Of a stretch of 64,000 nt of DNA, positions 32,571 to 44,700 are shown piece after piece. The translations under genes were made by a program, and so were the position numbers. This stretch comes from Bombyx mori (Eukaryota; Arthropoda; Insecta; Lepidoptera; Bombycidae). The DNA is taken from positions 4,154,001-4,218,000 of the forward strand of contig NC_085116.1 in the NCBI RefSeq assembly GCF_030269925.1, read 5' to 3'. The first letter of the stretch is position 1. Each line of letters opens with the position of its first letter. Under the pieces are notes generated by a model. It ran no database searches and was not told where the DNA came from. It was given only the letters and a program-made list of their open reading frames with translations.

Positions 32571-33134
32571 GTCTACGGGCACGAAACTTGCGATGGCGGC
32601 AGCGAGGCGACGCGACGCGGGGCGGGCAGGTAGCGATATCTCACGCGGGCACGAAACAAGCTGGCAAGCAGTCGCGCTCATACAGTATTGTGCGAATCAT
32701 GAGTTTACGTCGAAAAGAACTATTGAAGCCTAGTCTCCTAATGAGGGAATTATTATTACTTAGAAATGGTGTTCATCAAATAAATCAACGAAGACGCAAT
32801 TTGGGAGAATTTTCTACGCTTTATTACGAGCTACGGTGTCATTCAATTAAGTTTTAAATTCTTTGTTAAATTATAAATTCCTCATTATCAATTTCCATTA
32901 CTAAAATATAAATTCAACACAACACTGTAGCCGCGCAAGCGACGAAACCAAACTAGTTTGTTCTCGTCGCTTCCGCGTCGCCGTCGCCCCATCATCGCCC
33001 GTACATCGCTCAATCGCCCCGCTCCGCCATCGCCCGTTTCGTGCCCGTCCCCATACTGTGCAATGCTTTTGTATACATCGCCGCCGCGCCGCTGTCGCCA
33101 TCGCTCGGCAATCGCAAGTTTCGTGCCCGTAGAC
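32571..33134 (+). mobile_element. PIF/Harbinger-type element, internally deleted, nested in Bm1
   Basis: Terminal inverted repeats GTCTACGGGCACGAAACTTG are perfect at both ends, flanked by TTA at 32568-32570 and 33135-33137, the 3-bp duplication typical of PIF/Harbinger. Subterminal parts are GC-rich. 564 bp. Confidence 0.88.
32699..32857 (+). pseudogene. Harbinger transposase N-terminal fragment
   Basis: A 52-codon frame starting MSLRRKELLKP and containing RRNLGEFSTLYYELRCHSIKF, a layout resembling the N-terminus of Harbinger-type nucleases (…EF..LY.ELR....F). The DDE domain is deleted. Family assignment fits the inverted repeats and TTA duplication of the surrounding element. Confidence 0.65.
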
Positions 33135-33160
33135 TTAGGCCACGACAACTTCAAAACATA

Positions 33161-33622
33161 ATCAAATATAAATAATTATTTATTTATTTCTCTCTTAAAA
33201 GTATAGTACAAATACAAATGGAAATTAACCTTATAATTTATTTAGTAAGCCTTTAAAAGAGCTGAAGTTTGTACTAGGTCCAAAGACCTGTATTACTGAT
33301 CTCCAGGCTCCCTCCTTCTTAAGATAGATAGAATCGAGTAAACTTAATTGAAGTTTAATTAAAAACAAGCAACTCTTGATGCTAAAAGTGCTAATACTAA
33401 ATAAAATGGACCTTTAATTACAATGTTGAAAGTCGCTTATACCCTCGGGTATATAATTATGCTCTTGAGCATCCGGATTCTGGAGGGACCGATTATCATT
33501 TTAATTGTTTTAATTATTCAACAGGTGAATGAATATTAATAAAGTGAAATGTTGCTTAAACCAAATAACCTTTCACCCCTCAATATTGTTGAAAGGGAAA
33601 TTTAAATAAAATATTATGCATT
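33161..33622. other. Spacer with dispersed repeat
   Basis: 33395-33590 resembles 24340-24425 (AACCTTTCACCCCTCAATA) and is a repeat of unknown class; the rest is AT-rich without features. Confidence 0.4.
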
Positions 33623-34809
33623 TCAAGTTATATTTTCAATATTTATTTTAACATCAGTTTTTGTGAAATCCAAAACCGCTTGTTCCAATTGCTGCCTTTC
33701 CTCAGGTGTTTTTAACTTAACCCACCTTGCATCCAGATAAGCTCTTTGAAACTTTTGTATAAATTTGAAAGTATGTTTTAATGTTGCACCAACATGTAAT
33801 GTATTCAGTCTAACATTTAATTTTCCAATAGTTTTAACAAAAGGCAAAGAACTTGTAACAAATCTGTGTGGTCCATGTCTTACTCGTATTATAGCAATTC
33901 TTGTGCTTTCATTGCAATATTTAGTTAAAAATCCCGACTTAATAGCAGCGACCCCAAAATCACCATGGATTTGCTGCACTTTATGCAATACTGTGCTATG
34001 AAAGATACCCGGTTTCAACTGTAATGGCGTTTTTTCTGAAACTGTTGGACATACAATTTCTACAGTTATATATCTGGAAAAATACAAAAAAAAATTTAGA
34101 ACCTTATAGCTTTTATTTTAGACGTATCTTTGAATTTTGTAATCAATTTGAAATTTGTTTTTTAATAAAAAAATTCTACAATAAGCTTTGAATTCTGTTG
34201 GAGTTTGAATATGAATGTAATGGCAGGCAACACTTGACACATGTAAGGTTACAGATTTCGTATTTAAATGTTTAAAACAAATGACTGTCTTCTCGTCAGT
34301 GAAGAGAATGACTTCTCATCTAGACACGGTCAGAGCAACATCTAAGTTTTATAAAAAATAAAATATTGTAAATAATGTTATAGTGTACAAAGTGTATGCA
34401 ATATAATTAAATTAATTTTTTTTTTCTACCTATGCTGATTGGTCTGCATGAGCCTTGAGAGGCTATTTTAGCCTCACCCTAACGTTTGTAGGTGAGCTCA
34501 CGGGGCTCAAACCGAAGAGTTGCTAACACTGACCCTAGCAAAAGCAGTGCTTCGCAGAATCTACCGCCGGATCGGAAACGTGACCCACTGAGAAGATCCG
34601 GCAAGACGTTTTTTTAACAATAGAGCGGAGTGTTTTTAAATAGCCCCTCATCTACAGAACCCAATCCCCTCAAATTTAACCGTCCAACAAAATCTCATTA
34701 ATTAAAATAGTTTTAAATGGACAGAGCCGTAAAATCATTAAACAATCTAAAAATGTATTAAGGAAGTAACTATTTATTTACTTACCTACCTATTTTTAAA
34801 ACGAACCAT
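33623..34809 (-). CDS. POP5: POP5, ribonuclease P/MRP protein subunit
   Basis: Two exons on the minus strand: a 20-nt first coding exon (34809-34790, MVRFKN plus AG of an Arg codon) and 34073-33623. The join rebuilds MVRFKNRYITVEIVCP, matching the invariant MVRFK-RY start of POP5. The product is 156 residues; human POP5 is 163. The RRM-like fold is recognisable from VQQIHGDFGVAA, the YCNESTRIAIIRVRH strand and the NTLHVGATLK signature at about residues 105-115, which are the most conserved parts of the family. POP5 with RPP1/RPP30-type partners binds the specificity part of the RNase P and MRP RNAs in nucleus and nucleolus, for tRNA 5' maturation and rRNA processing. The donor is AG|gtaggtaag and the acceptor TTTTTCCAG. 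The 716-nt intron contains a LINE 3' fragment. The gene is divergent from FGGY, with about 1.1 kb between the start codons. Exon 1 is too short for ORF calling. Confidence 0.92.
34440..34615 (-). repeat. LINE 3' fragment in the POP5 intron
   Basis: Inverted copy of the 18028-18210 fragment: GAGGCTATTTTAGCCTCACC, GGTGAGCTCACGGGGCTC and CACTGAGAAGATCCGGC. Confidence 0.7.
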
Positions 34810-34924
34810 TATTTAAACTTGAAGCAGGTAAAACAAAAAGACTCGGATAAACTCGGATTAGTAAATAAAAGTTAATTAGTAGTAGTTTTATTTTTCCATC
34901 TAGAAGGGCAAAGATATCAGCTAC

Positions 34925-35300
34925 CGTACAGCTTAATCTTTTTTATATTTTTTATTTATGAAAAATGATGAAATGACATGAAGTTGATTAATATGAAACA
35001 TGGCATGATATGAAATGAAATGAAAACGAAATGAAATGATATGAGATTAAATATAATCTCAGTAAAATGGTGGTCATTTACTGAGACTTTTTCAGTGGAC
35101 TTTTCGGAGGATCTCGAGAAGTTACGTTCAGCGGCTTGTTTTAATTTTATCACATTTGTGCAATTTCACAGATACTAAACAGTTAATAAACCACCCTTAT
35201 TACACATTAATACCTGAAGAAACACTAAATAGACAAAAGAACACAAATCACACAACTTCACTCCTCGCGCTCCCACATGCATAGGTATCTGTAACAAAAG
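34925..35300 (+). repeat. Repeat family A, near-complete copy between POP5 and FGGY
   Basis: Shares GTCATTTACTGAGACTTTTT and GGATCTCGAGAAGTTACG with 27882-28150 and, inverted, with 61645-61980. One side is a run of ATGAAATG-type short repeats, and the other ends ACTTCACTCCTCGCGCTCCC. No inverted termini or frame found; probably a non-autonomous element of unknown class. It sits in the shared 5' region of two divergent genes. Confidence 0.65.
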
Positions 35301-35915
35301 CAGAGGAGAAATTCTACTGTCTTGTCCATTTAACAGTAACAGATGGTTAATATTAATAAATAGATCAATCTTAATTAATTATTATCAAAATATCCTTTTG
35401 TTTGGATTTTATAAAATCTCGGTATCATTAAATCGGCTTAAAATCATAAATATAAACTTTAACTTGTCCGAAAATTAAATTGTCTATAAGACAAATGGCG
35501 CAAGATTTGAATAGGTAGGTACTAGAATTAAACAGAATGCACTAAGAAAATATCACAAGCTCACAACATTTTACATTTTTTACAAATTACTTTGAATATT
35601 CACTATAATCATGTAGTTAATTTTGTAATCTTTTCGATATGAGGAATTTTAATAAAACCAAGGCTAAACTCAGTTTCTTATAAAGCTCGTCGCAAGGTTA
35701 TCTAAGGGGAGGAGAATGCTTGTTTACTATCTATCTGGTTCTGATATCAATTCGCCAAGGCCAACATTATCATAGTTTTATTAGCATCAGATTTAAATGA
35801 AAATTTTTCGAGTCTTGAATAATAACGTGATAAGACCGTAGATGCTTAAAATCGTGTAAAGCACTTTTGTACCGATACATTTTTCGTTCTTCCAAAACTT
35901 TCAAGACTCGCAAAT
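35301..35915. other. 5' flank of FGGY
   Basis: Unique AT-rich DNA; should include the FGGY promoter and 5' UTR. No specific motif can be supported. Confidence 0.35.
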
Positions 35916-38900
35916 ATGAGTAATGCTGTTTATTTTGTTGGCGTAGACGTGGGTTCAAGCAGCGTTCGTGCTGCACTTGTGGATAACAGAGGACATGTAC
36001 ATAAAACTTCGGTGCGAGAAATTTTAACTTGGAAACCCAAATATAACTTTTATGAACAATCTTCTGAAAATATTTGGAATCGTTCGCTAGAAGTAATTAA
36101 AGTGAGTACTCATAATGTATATCAGACGAATATAATTTCATATCTCTAAAGAAAGCAATTAACAAAAAGTTTATTACAAATTTTCATCTTGCACAAGTCT
36201 ACAGTTTTTTTAATCTGCTTAGCTTTAAAGTAGCTATGGTATAGGCGATCTTGTTTTTGAATATTATGAAGTCTAAATTTCAGAATAGACTACACTTTTT
36301 TATAACTTACTGACAAACAATCCTATTCCAAAAAAGCCTTCAATAAATACAGAGAAAGAAAATAATACTCTGGAAATATTGAATAATAAATTAGAAATAT
36401 TTTTCCTGTATTACTTTAGGACCAAAAAAGTAATTGTAATTATTAAAGTTATTTCTGTTTAGGATGTTGTTAGCGGTACAGATGCAGCTAATATTAAAGG
36501 CATAGGCTTTGATGCTACATGCTCATTGGTTGCCTTAGACAAAAACTTCAATGCTATTGCTGTGAGTGATTCAAATAACAATGATCAGAATGTGATAATG
36601 TGGATGGACCACCGAGCCTACAATGAAGCAAATGCAATAAATAAAACAAATCACACAGTCCTTAAGTATGTAGGTGGAAAAGTAAGTTTAGAAATGCAAA
36701 TGCCCAAGTTGCTGTGGCTGAAAAACAATTTGTCGGAAAAGTGGTCACAATATGGACACTTTTTTGACCTTCCTGACTTTTTAACCTGGAAAGCTACAGG
36801 CTCCATGAGTCGGTCACTGTGTTCTTTAGTTTGTAAGTGGAATTATGAATGTTCAGCCAGAAACAAACAAGGATGGAATCTAGATTTTTTGCATGAGATT
36901 GGGTTAAATGACTTGGCTGATGACAATTATTTCAAGATTGGCAACAAAGTGTTGATGCCTGGAGAATATTGTGGGGGTCTAACTAATGATGTAGCCTGTA
37001 TCGTTGGCTTAAAAACAGGTACTCCAGTGGCGACATCAATAATAGATGCACATGCAGGTGGTCTCGGTATGATTGGGGCCAGAGCACAAGGCATTGACAG
37101 TGATAAGTCATCACGCCTTTGTCTTATTTGTGGTTCGTCCACCTGCCACATGGCTGTGAATAAAGATGCTGTTTTAGTGGAAGGTGTATGGGGCCCATAC
37201 TATAGTGCCATGGTTCCTAACATGTGGTTGAATGAAGCTGGCCAAAGTGCTTCAGGAATTTTATTAGATCACATTATAGAGAGCCATCCAGCTGGTAGTG
37301 CTTTATTAAAAACCAAATCATCTGGGGAGTGAGTATGAAGTACTTTCCATTTAATATTATTATTGTAACTTCTTCAATTATAACTTGCTATGCTATATAA
37401 CACCTCCTGCTAAGCTTGAGGGAGTAATGTTTTTGTTTGTATTACTAAGATGGATGGACTTATCCACGGCCCACCCGGTGTTAAGTGGATACCAGAGACC
37501 ATATACATTAACTCGTACAACGTAAATGCCGCCACCCACCTTGTGACATGAGTTCACAGTTTATAACTACAATGGCTCCCTCACTCTTCATATAGAATCG
37601 TATTACTACTTCACCGCTGAAATCGAGCGGGTGGTGGTACCTACCCATGCGGGCTTACAAAACATCCTAACACCAGTAATTACGCATATAATTTTTGCGT
37701 GTTTGAGTTTTACAACACGATGATATTCCTTCACGGTGAAAGTCATTCATGAACATTTGTGAAGTACGTATTTCATTAATATTGGTACATGCTTGCGGGA
37801 TTCGAATAGTCGCGTCGCGTCGCTTGGTACGAATGCACCGCGCCTTTTATCCTTTAAGCTACGACGACGTCAAATTGTCAATATTTTTGAATGCAGTTCA
37901 TATTTCTTGCGGCCTCTTGGTAAACCCCATTATTAAACATTATTACCGTTCATAATTAAATTGTAAATATACATTATTAAAATTCGAAGAAAAATTTAAC
38001 GGAAATCCCCATATTTGCAGCAGCATTCAGATCTTCCACCAGTTTATTTTGCTTAGTGAGCAAAATAGAAGCTGTTTAAACATAACTGTCGCGCAAGCTA
38101 CTACCAATATTGAAGGCTTACAAATCGTCAATCGCCTTATAGACAGAGTCCACTGAGTTTCTTGCCGAATCTTCTCAGTGGGTTGCGATTCCGATCCGGT
38201 GGTAAATTCTGCGAAACACTGCTCTTGCTAGGGCTGGCTGAGCCCGTGAGCTCACCTAGCCGTCTGTGCGAAGCTGTAATACCCCCTTAGCTACCAGGGA
38301 ATAGGAAGGTGAAAAAAAGGTCAATCGTCCAACGACTGAGTACAAGTTAGAAAACTGAACATGAAGTTTGTAAGACATAACTTTTACTCTGAGGCGATGA
38401 GAAGTATGACCTACACCTGTGTGCTTAGTGCGAGTTTTATAACGTTCGCTATAGCGTAAACGTTAACCCAATTTTGTATACAGTTACAGCGCCCCTAGCG
38501 GCAAACGTAGGCGATTAATCCCATTCCCAAATATGAGATCTTTCACATTCTATTCTATCTATCTTTCTATCACAATGATATATTTTTGTAAAATAGTATT
38601 CTGTTGGTCTTACCTAACAATAGGCAATTGTATTCAAATTAAAAATATTTTTACACAATTCTAATTTTTTTTTTAATAATTCATTTGCAGAATACGTCGT
38701 CACCTAAGGGATATTCTATTGGAAATGGCAAAAAAAGAGGGTCTCAGTAGCATTGATTTCCTAACCAAGGAGGTTCACGTGTGGCCAGATTTTCATGGTA
38801 ACCGATCGCCCCTTGCAGATCCTACTATGCGAGGCATGATGACTGGACTCACAATAAACTCCAATGAAGAAAATCTAGCCGTCTTATATCTTGCCACATT

Positions 38901-39945
38901 ACAAGCTTTATCGGTAAGCTAGCAGCGTTTTAGCAGATGATAGTGTATGCCAGACGTCCACTCTAAGACAACACTGAACAATTCGAAATTCCTGATTAGC
39001 TATAACAATAATACATTAAAATTATTAATGCAATCTGACCAAATTAATTGAACTGACACAAATGCGTTTGAATAAAGATATTTTAAGCAATTAGAGGCTT
39101 GTCTGTGCGCCTTGCATAGGTAACATCAATGAGTGACGATTAATATTTACGCATGATGGCAACATTCTCGTGGTTATGTCTATGGGCTTCGAGTAACCAC
39201 TCGATCATCCGTATAAGCAATATATTAATAATAACAAAAATAGAAGCTATTTATTGTTTAAATTTTGTAAATTACTGGTATTTTCTTATTATCTGTATGT
39301 GCGAAAGAACTTTAATTAAAAACAATTAACCACTTCCCAGTTTAGTCGTGATTGTCTCCACCCTAGTAGTTCTATGAAAATGTGATACCTACTCTATTAA
39401 TATTGTTCATGATACGCTAGCACTAAAAGCCATCTGCTAGATTGCTGACAAAATAACACAACACACAATCTCAATGTAATTTCATTTTCCCAACTTCATT
39501 ATCATTAAGACATCCCTGTGATATTTTTATCTAAGCACAACAACACAAATATTCAATTTGTATGCAAGTCTTTTTGTTCCAGTATGGTACGAGACACATC
39601 ATCGACGCCTTGATACAAGCAGGCTATAAACCTTTTAAATCATTGTTAGTGTGTGGTGGCATTATAAAGGATCCGTTGTTCGTATCCACACAAGCTGATG
39701 CTGCAAGTCTGCCAATACTGCAGCCTCATGAAAAAGATTCGGTTCTGGTTGGTTCAGCAATATTAGGTGCCTGTGCTTCTCAATATTTCCCGAATATTCA
39801 AGATGCCATACACAATATGGGCGGTACAGCTGATGTGATTCAGCCTGATTCAAATACGAAATTATATCATGACAAAAAATACAGGATATTTCTGAAAATG
39901 TACCAAGACCAGTTGGAATACAGATCAATAATGAATTCTCAGTAA
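35916..39945 (+). CDS. FGGY: FGGY carbohydrate kinase domain-containing protein (D-ribulokinase-like)
   Basis: Four coding exons: 35916-36101, 36463-37328, 38691-38913 and 39583-39945. All have GT-AG borders and keep frame (phases 0, 2, 0). The product is 545 residues; human FGGY is 551. Residues 7-22 ([16 protein letters not shown]) form the first phosphate loop of the actin-like/FGGY ATPase fold, and [12 protein letters not shown] (77-88) is the second conserved block. Exon 2 carries the substrate-domain segments with DHRA and the DAHAGGLG block, then [10 protein letters not shown]. Exon 4 holds [18 protein letters not shown], the family signature near the C-terminus. The human and yeast relatives phosphorylate D-ribulose in the cytosol, so a ribulokinase-type role is inferred. 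Intron 2 (37329-38690) contains a degenerate Bm1, a LINE 3' fragment with an 8-bp target duplication, and a palindromic-MITE fragment. Bre1 starts 1.8 kb downstream on the same strand. Confidence 0.93.
37439..37875 (-). repeat. Degenerate full-length Bm1 SINE in FGGY intron 2
   Basis: The inverse body from TACTAAGATGGATGGACTTA to the head (GCTACGACGACGTC) is followable throughout but diverged (about one change in eight by eye). Confidence 0.82.
38135..38319 (+). repeat. LINE 3' fragment in FGGY intron 2 with 8-bp duplication
   Basis: Body CCACTGAGTTTCTTGCCGAA to GTGAGCTCACCTAGCC, short A-rich tail; GTCAATCG occurs at 38127-38134 and 38320-38327. Confidence 0.7.
38412..38525 (+). repeat. Palindromic-MITE family, partial copy in FGGY intron 2
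   Basis: GCTTAGTGCGAGTTTTATAA, TATAGCGTAAACGTTA and the core CAGCGCCCCTAGCGGCAAAC match the complete copy at 53741-53915; the right arm is lost. Confidence 0.7.
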
Positions 39946-41789
39946 ATATTGATTCAGTTAGATATCAGAATTTAACTACTTAAATTCAGATATAAACGGT
40001 GTTTATGTTTATTACACTGTAGTTATCCAATTAAAACAGATAGTATTGGCATTTGAATACATATTAAATGAATTTGATTGCTTTCATTGTGTGCATAGAT
40101 ATTGTGTTTTCAAACGCAGATGACTACCCGCCATTTTGGAACAGTATATGGCTCTAAAAAAGATATATGTGAAGAGTAAGTATGTACAAGATTTGAGTAA
40201 ACATTACAGTATGGTATCTATAACTAATGGTGCTGTCTGACTGATAATAATAAAATGAAATAAACCTCGAACTTTATGATTACATTACGACTTTTATTGG
40301 GTTGGGTCGGGTCGTGAATCTTCGGATGACGCTGTGGATTAGATGTGTGAGACTTGAACCTACGTAAATAATCTATCGCATATCTATTCAAGCTTCCGAT
40401 CCTCGTGGTGAGGGGGAACTGCTGTAGAGTGCTGGTCGCGCAAATTAATACCATCATTCCATGAGAAGGTGGAATAAATACATAAACCCGCCTGGTAATA
40501 AGTGGTATTTAATAGTATTTATTGTAAGAACTCACAACCAGCACAATGTGAATACCGCTGTTCACTTTCACTTGTAGGATCGAAATTATTTTAACTTAAT
40601 TAATAATTTAGGAGCTGATGGGATAAAATATGTTAGAATAAAAATAAGGCTGTACCAACTATTTTCACTATGAACCTCTGACCTAAAAAAATATTTATTT
40701 ACATCACTAATATAATATAATCGTTCCACGCTCAACAAACCTCACTAAAGGTAGGATTTTCTGCTGTATTTTGAATTGTGGAACGCTCGGACATACTATT
40801 ATCAATTATCATACACCCAGACGCCTAATGCGTAATACTTTTTACAATGATACTACACCCACTGGATCAAACCCCAACCATATCGAACGGTAGTTAGGTT
40901 TATTGACTACAAAACGAATAGGACTGGTTTTATTATTATTAATTAATATTAATATTATAAAATATTAAATTTTAGGAGGGGGGAGGAAGATCTTTTTAGG
41001 AGGAGGCAGGCTTAGTGTATAGTTAATAGACTTATTTAGTATCAATTGAATGTAGTGTCAAAGTGTAATATTATATTGTATTTAATCTATCCTGAGAGAC
41101 GGAGCCAGATAGTGGGGAGTAATTTTTTAATTTTGTCGTTTTGATGTTTCTTCTGATTTAAGTGTGTAGTAATGTTGTCTTTGGAACTCTCAATATTTTA
41201 TTTCAATTTCATTCATTTTTCTTTTCGATTTATATACCTTAGATGCTTTTATAGTTTGGTTCATAAAAGATGGAAACTTAGAACTTAAACGACAAAATGT
41301 AAGTTTCAAATTTCGGTAATTTTTGTCTGTTCGTCCGTGGAGATGAAATAAACTTATTCTATGGTCATCATAGATTATACACTTAATATATGATGGTCAT
41401 GTTTGATTGGCAACACTAATTTCTTTCCTTCTCATAGATATTGGGTGCATCTGTAATTTGAAGTTGTTACAGCATAACATAATAGTTTAGATACACTTGC
41501 TTTTAGAGCCATGACAGTATTGAACCAAGTTTTATGTAAAGGATAATAATAAACATGTAAAATCTAAGACCAGAAAAACAATATTCAAAATTGTCATTAT
41601 TGACAAGCAGGTATTTGTACATCGCGACAAAATGAGATTAACCATTGCAATTACAGAATATGGATGTCAGTTGTAGCTCTTGAATTTAGTAACATTATAC
41701 AGATCAATACCTTTAAATGTCCGTAATCATACACTTATGAAATCTGGCTGTATTTTTTACGGTTCATTTTCATGTCCTCTTAGGTTAAA
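39946..41789. other. FGGY 3' flank and Bre1 5' flank
   Basis: No protein gene. FGGY AATAAA-type signals occur near 40249-40262. A very decayed Bm1 3' piece (CCCGCCTGGTAATAAGTGG) lies near 40487-40570. The acceptor-like tract ending at 41783 suggests that a non-coding Bre1 exon lies somewhere upstream here; it cannot be placed. Confidence 0.4.
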
Positions 41790-44700
41790 ATGTCTAAGCG
41801 AGGTGCCGATGAAGGTGGCAACGGCAGTAGCCAGCCACCGATCAAGAAGGTTCATTTCGAACCCCATCTTATAGGACCTGTTTCTACCTTGGAAGAAATG
41901 GACATTAAAGTTTTACAGTTTCAAAACAAAAAATTAGCTCAGGTATGTTTGAATATAACAAAATGTAAGAGTATCTTTGACTAACTGTACCCTGTTCTAC
42001 TTTGTGATAATGTTTGGAAAAGTGAAACTACTCTAATTGTAATATTGAATTTATAATTATTATTATTGATTAGACACATCTGATTACATTGTATATGAAC
42101 ATATGATGAAATTCAAGTGAAGTTTTGTTTGTCTTTGATTATAGTTTTGTACCTGTTAGTTATGTTGTTTGTTTAACCCTAAAAATATTACAAAGTTGGC
42201 TAATTTAGAAACGAAATTGTCATGTATCTTATATTATACCATGGCCATCATTTACTATTGGCAATGTTTTCATTTTGCAGAGGATAGAACAACGACATAG
42301 ATGTGAAGCAGAGCTCAGGGCTCGAATAGAGCAGCTTGAGAAACGTCAAACACAAGACGATGCTGTCCTCTGTGTAGTTAACCGTTACTGGAATCTCTTG
42401 AATGAAGACATCAGAGTTTTACTGCAGCGTTTTGATGCAGAAACAGCTGATGAATCAGAAAACAAAAGTAACTTTATTTTTAACAATTCATTTGTAAACC
42501 TTCTTTGTACATCAGGATTTTTTTTTCAATATTCAATTTTTTTTTGTTACTAACAATACCATAGGTCGATGGTCAGCAACTCGCGACTTGCAAGTCAGAG
42601 CTTTTTGTCTCCTTGATGGCTTTTCTGTGAAATGCTTAGTTTAGGCACAGAATTACTTATTATTTAGCCTTGTAAGGTACTAGTAAATATTTTTGAAACA
42701 AGACTATAAAAAGATACATTAAAAACTGAAAAACTGGCTCTGAATAAATTTCAATTATCTGTCATATTTGGCATATTTGGTTGACAAAGTTACTGACCAT
42801 TGCCATTAATGAAATAATAATAATAATCATCATCAGCTGCATCAGTTTTAGCTTTAGCTTTGTTTAGTAATAAAAAAAAATCAAAATATTGCTTTAAAAC
42901 AAGTACAAACTTATACATGATTATTATGATATTGGATATTAACTATAAATAATATATTTATTACTAGATGAGAATGAAGCCACAACATCATTTTTAATGC
43001 AGCTGTCAACATGGGACAAGGAAGAGTTAGATGCACAATTGGCTAACAGAGTGCAAGTTAGCAAAAGAGCCGTTGCTAAAGTATTACAAGCATTTGATCG
43101 CCTACAACAGAGAAATGATAAAATTTGGCGTGCAATCAAGGGTGATGGAGACGGTAATGTATATCTCTATATTAATAAGATTATAAAGAAGCAAATTATG
43201 TTTGTTTGTTTATGAATATATAATTTCTGGTACTACTGAACCAAATTTGAGTAATAACTTATTGTAATAAGATAGTAATCTTTTACTTTTATAGAAATAA
43301 CTTTTCGGAATATAGTTGAAATGTGCAACATTGTTGCACCATAGGACACACTAATAACATAACTTCTAGTCTATCCTTTCCACTTGGAATGCATGTATGG
43401 TTTGGGTATAAATTTGCAGTAATTTGGTATCAATTTATGTATACTATTACACTCAACTATCAGGTGATGGGGAAGTAGTTACATTATTTAAGGGGGTCTA
43501 CGACATACTTGCATCTCTAGGATAGCCAAATTGTGTGTATTTATGAATTCAAAGCAAATCATGTATGGTTAATACAGAATAAATAAGTTTATTATGTTCT
43601 TTTCTTAAAAAATGAATAATAATATGTTTAAATCATTAATGGATGGATGTTATTATTACCCATCAATTTTTAAGTTATTTGTGGGATAGTAGTCAATGTA
43701 CCAATTTAATTGAAATCTTATGCCTCAGGGGTGGGTGGCAGTCCAATTCACGTTGTGCTGTCTAGTGGCTACAGTAATTGCTTAACACCAAGTGGGTTGG
43801 AAGCTCAAAGGCCATCTAGAAAAAAACATCAATGCATAATTTAGTAAGATGAAAATAATGGGTCGTCCGCATAGAAGGTGGGGCAGCCCCATCGTTGGAT
43901 GCGACAGTTCGTGCAGCCAACGAGGAAGTGACGGCCGAAAATCGACGTCTGCAGGGACTTTGCACCGCGCTACACGAGGCGCACCACGCCATGACGTTGC
44001 GAGTCGCCGCATTACATGACTCCCTCAACAGCCGGGATACTGAGAATGCTGAGCTCAAAAATCAAATTGATGACTTGCAGTACGAATTGATGAAGGTACA
44101 CTTTTTTTAGCTGATCACTTTGTACGTATATCTATAAAAACACTAGTAATAATTCAGTGTTTGATTTGTGTAAACAAATCAATTTATGGCTGTTGTGAAG
44201 GATCTGTAACACTGATCATAATTTTAAGTGCCTTATTCACATTTACATATGTAAGGCAAATGTTTTTGTGTTATATAAGACTGCTGTATGTTATAGCCAC
44301 TGACATTTGAGAGGTGTAAAAAATAAATTGACACAACCGTTAAAGAGCACTGGCACTGTGTTTTTGTATTGAAACTGTCGACAAACAGTATATGGTCATT
44401 TGGTGCTAAGTTTTTACCAGAGCTTCAGAGCCGAGGCAATTGTATTGTGTATGCGATTGTCGTATTGATTTCTGCTAATTAATACAAGCGAACCGTGAGC
44501 TTTCTGCTGAATCACATTAGTAAAAAAAAAATTGGTTGTCTGTAAATTCGGTTTACTGACGATAGTTGAACGTGATAACGTCATAAGAAATACTGATGGA
44601 ATGGTTTCATTTTTCAAAAGAAAATTTTAATTTTATTTGTTTGATAGATATGTTGTATGGACAATTGACACCACATTCACTTTTCACTGAACTTCATACT

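Larger units (their letters stand above)
32150..33160 (-). repeat. Bm1 SINE, full length, interrupted by a Harbinger-type element
   Basis: The inverse Bm1 body 32150-32570 ends at the GACGTC block of the tRNA-like head; the remaining head (GGCCACGACAACTTC) appears at 33138-33152 on the far side of the insert. Confidence 0.88.

Noticed and set aside
32888..33161. Frames on both strands at the right end of the Harbinger-type element
   Set aside because: GC-rich subterminal repeat of the element, no protein features.
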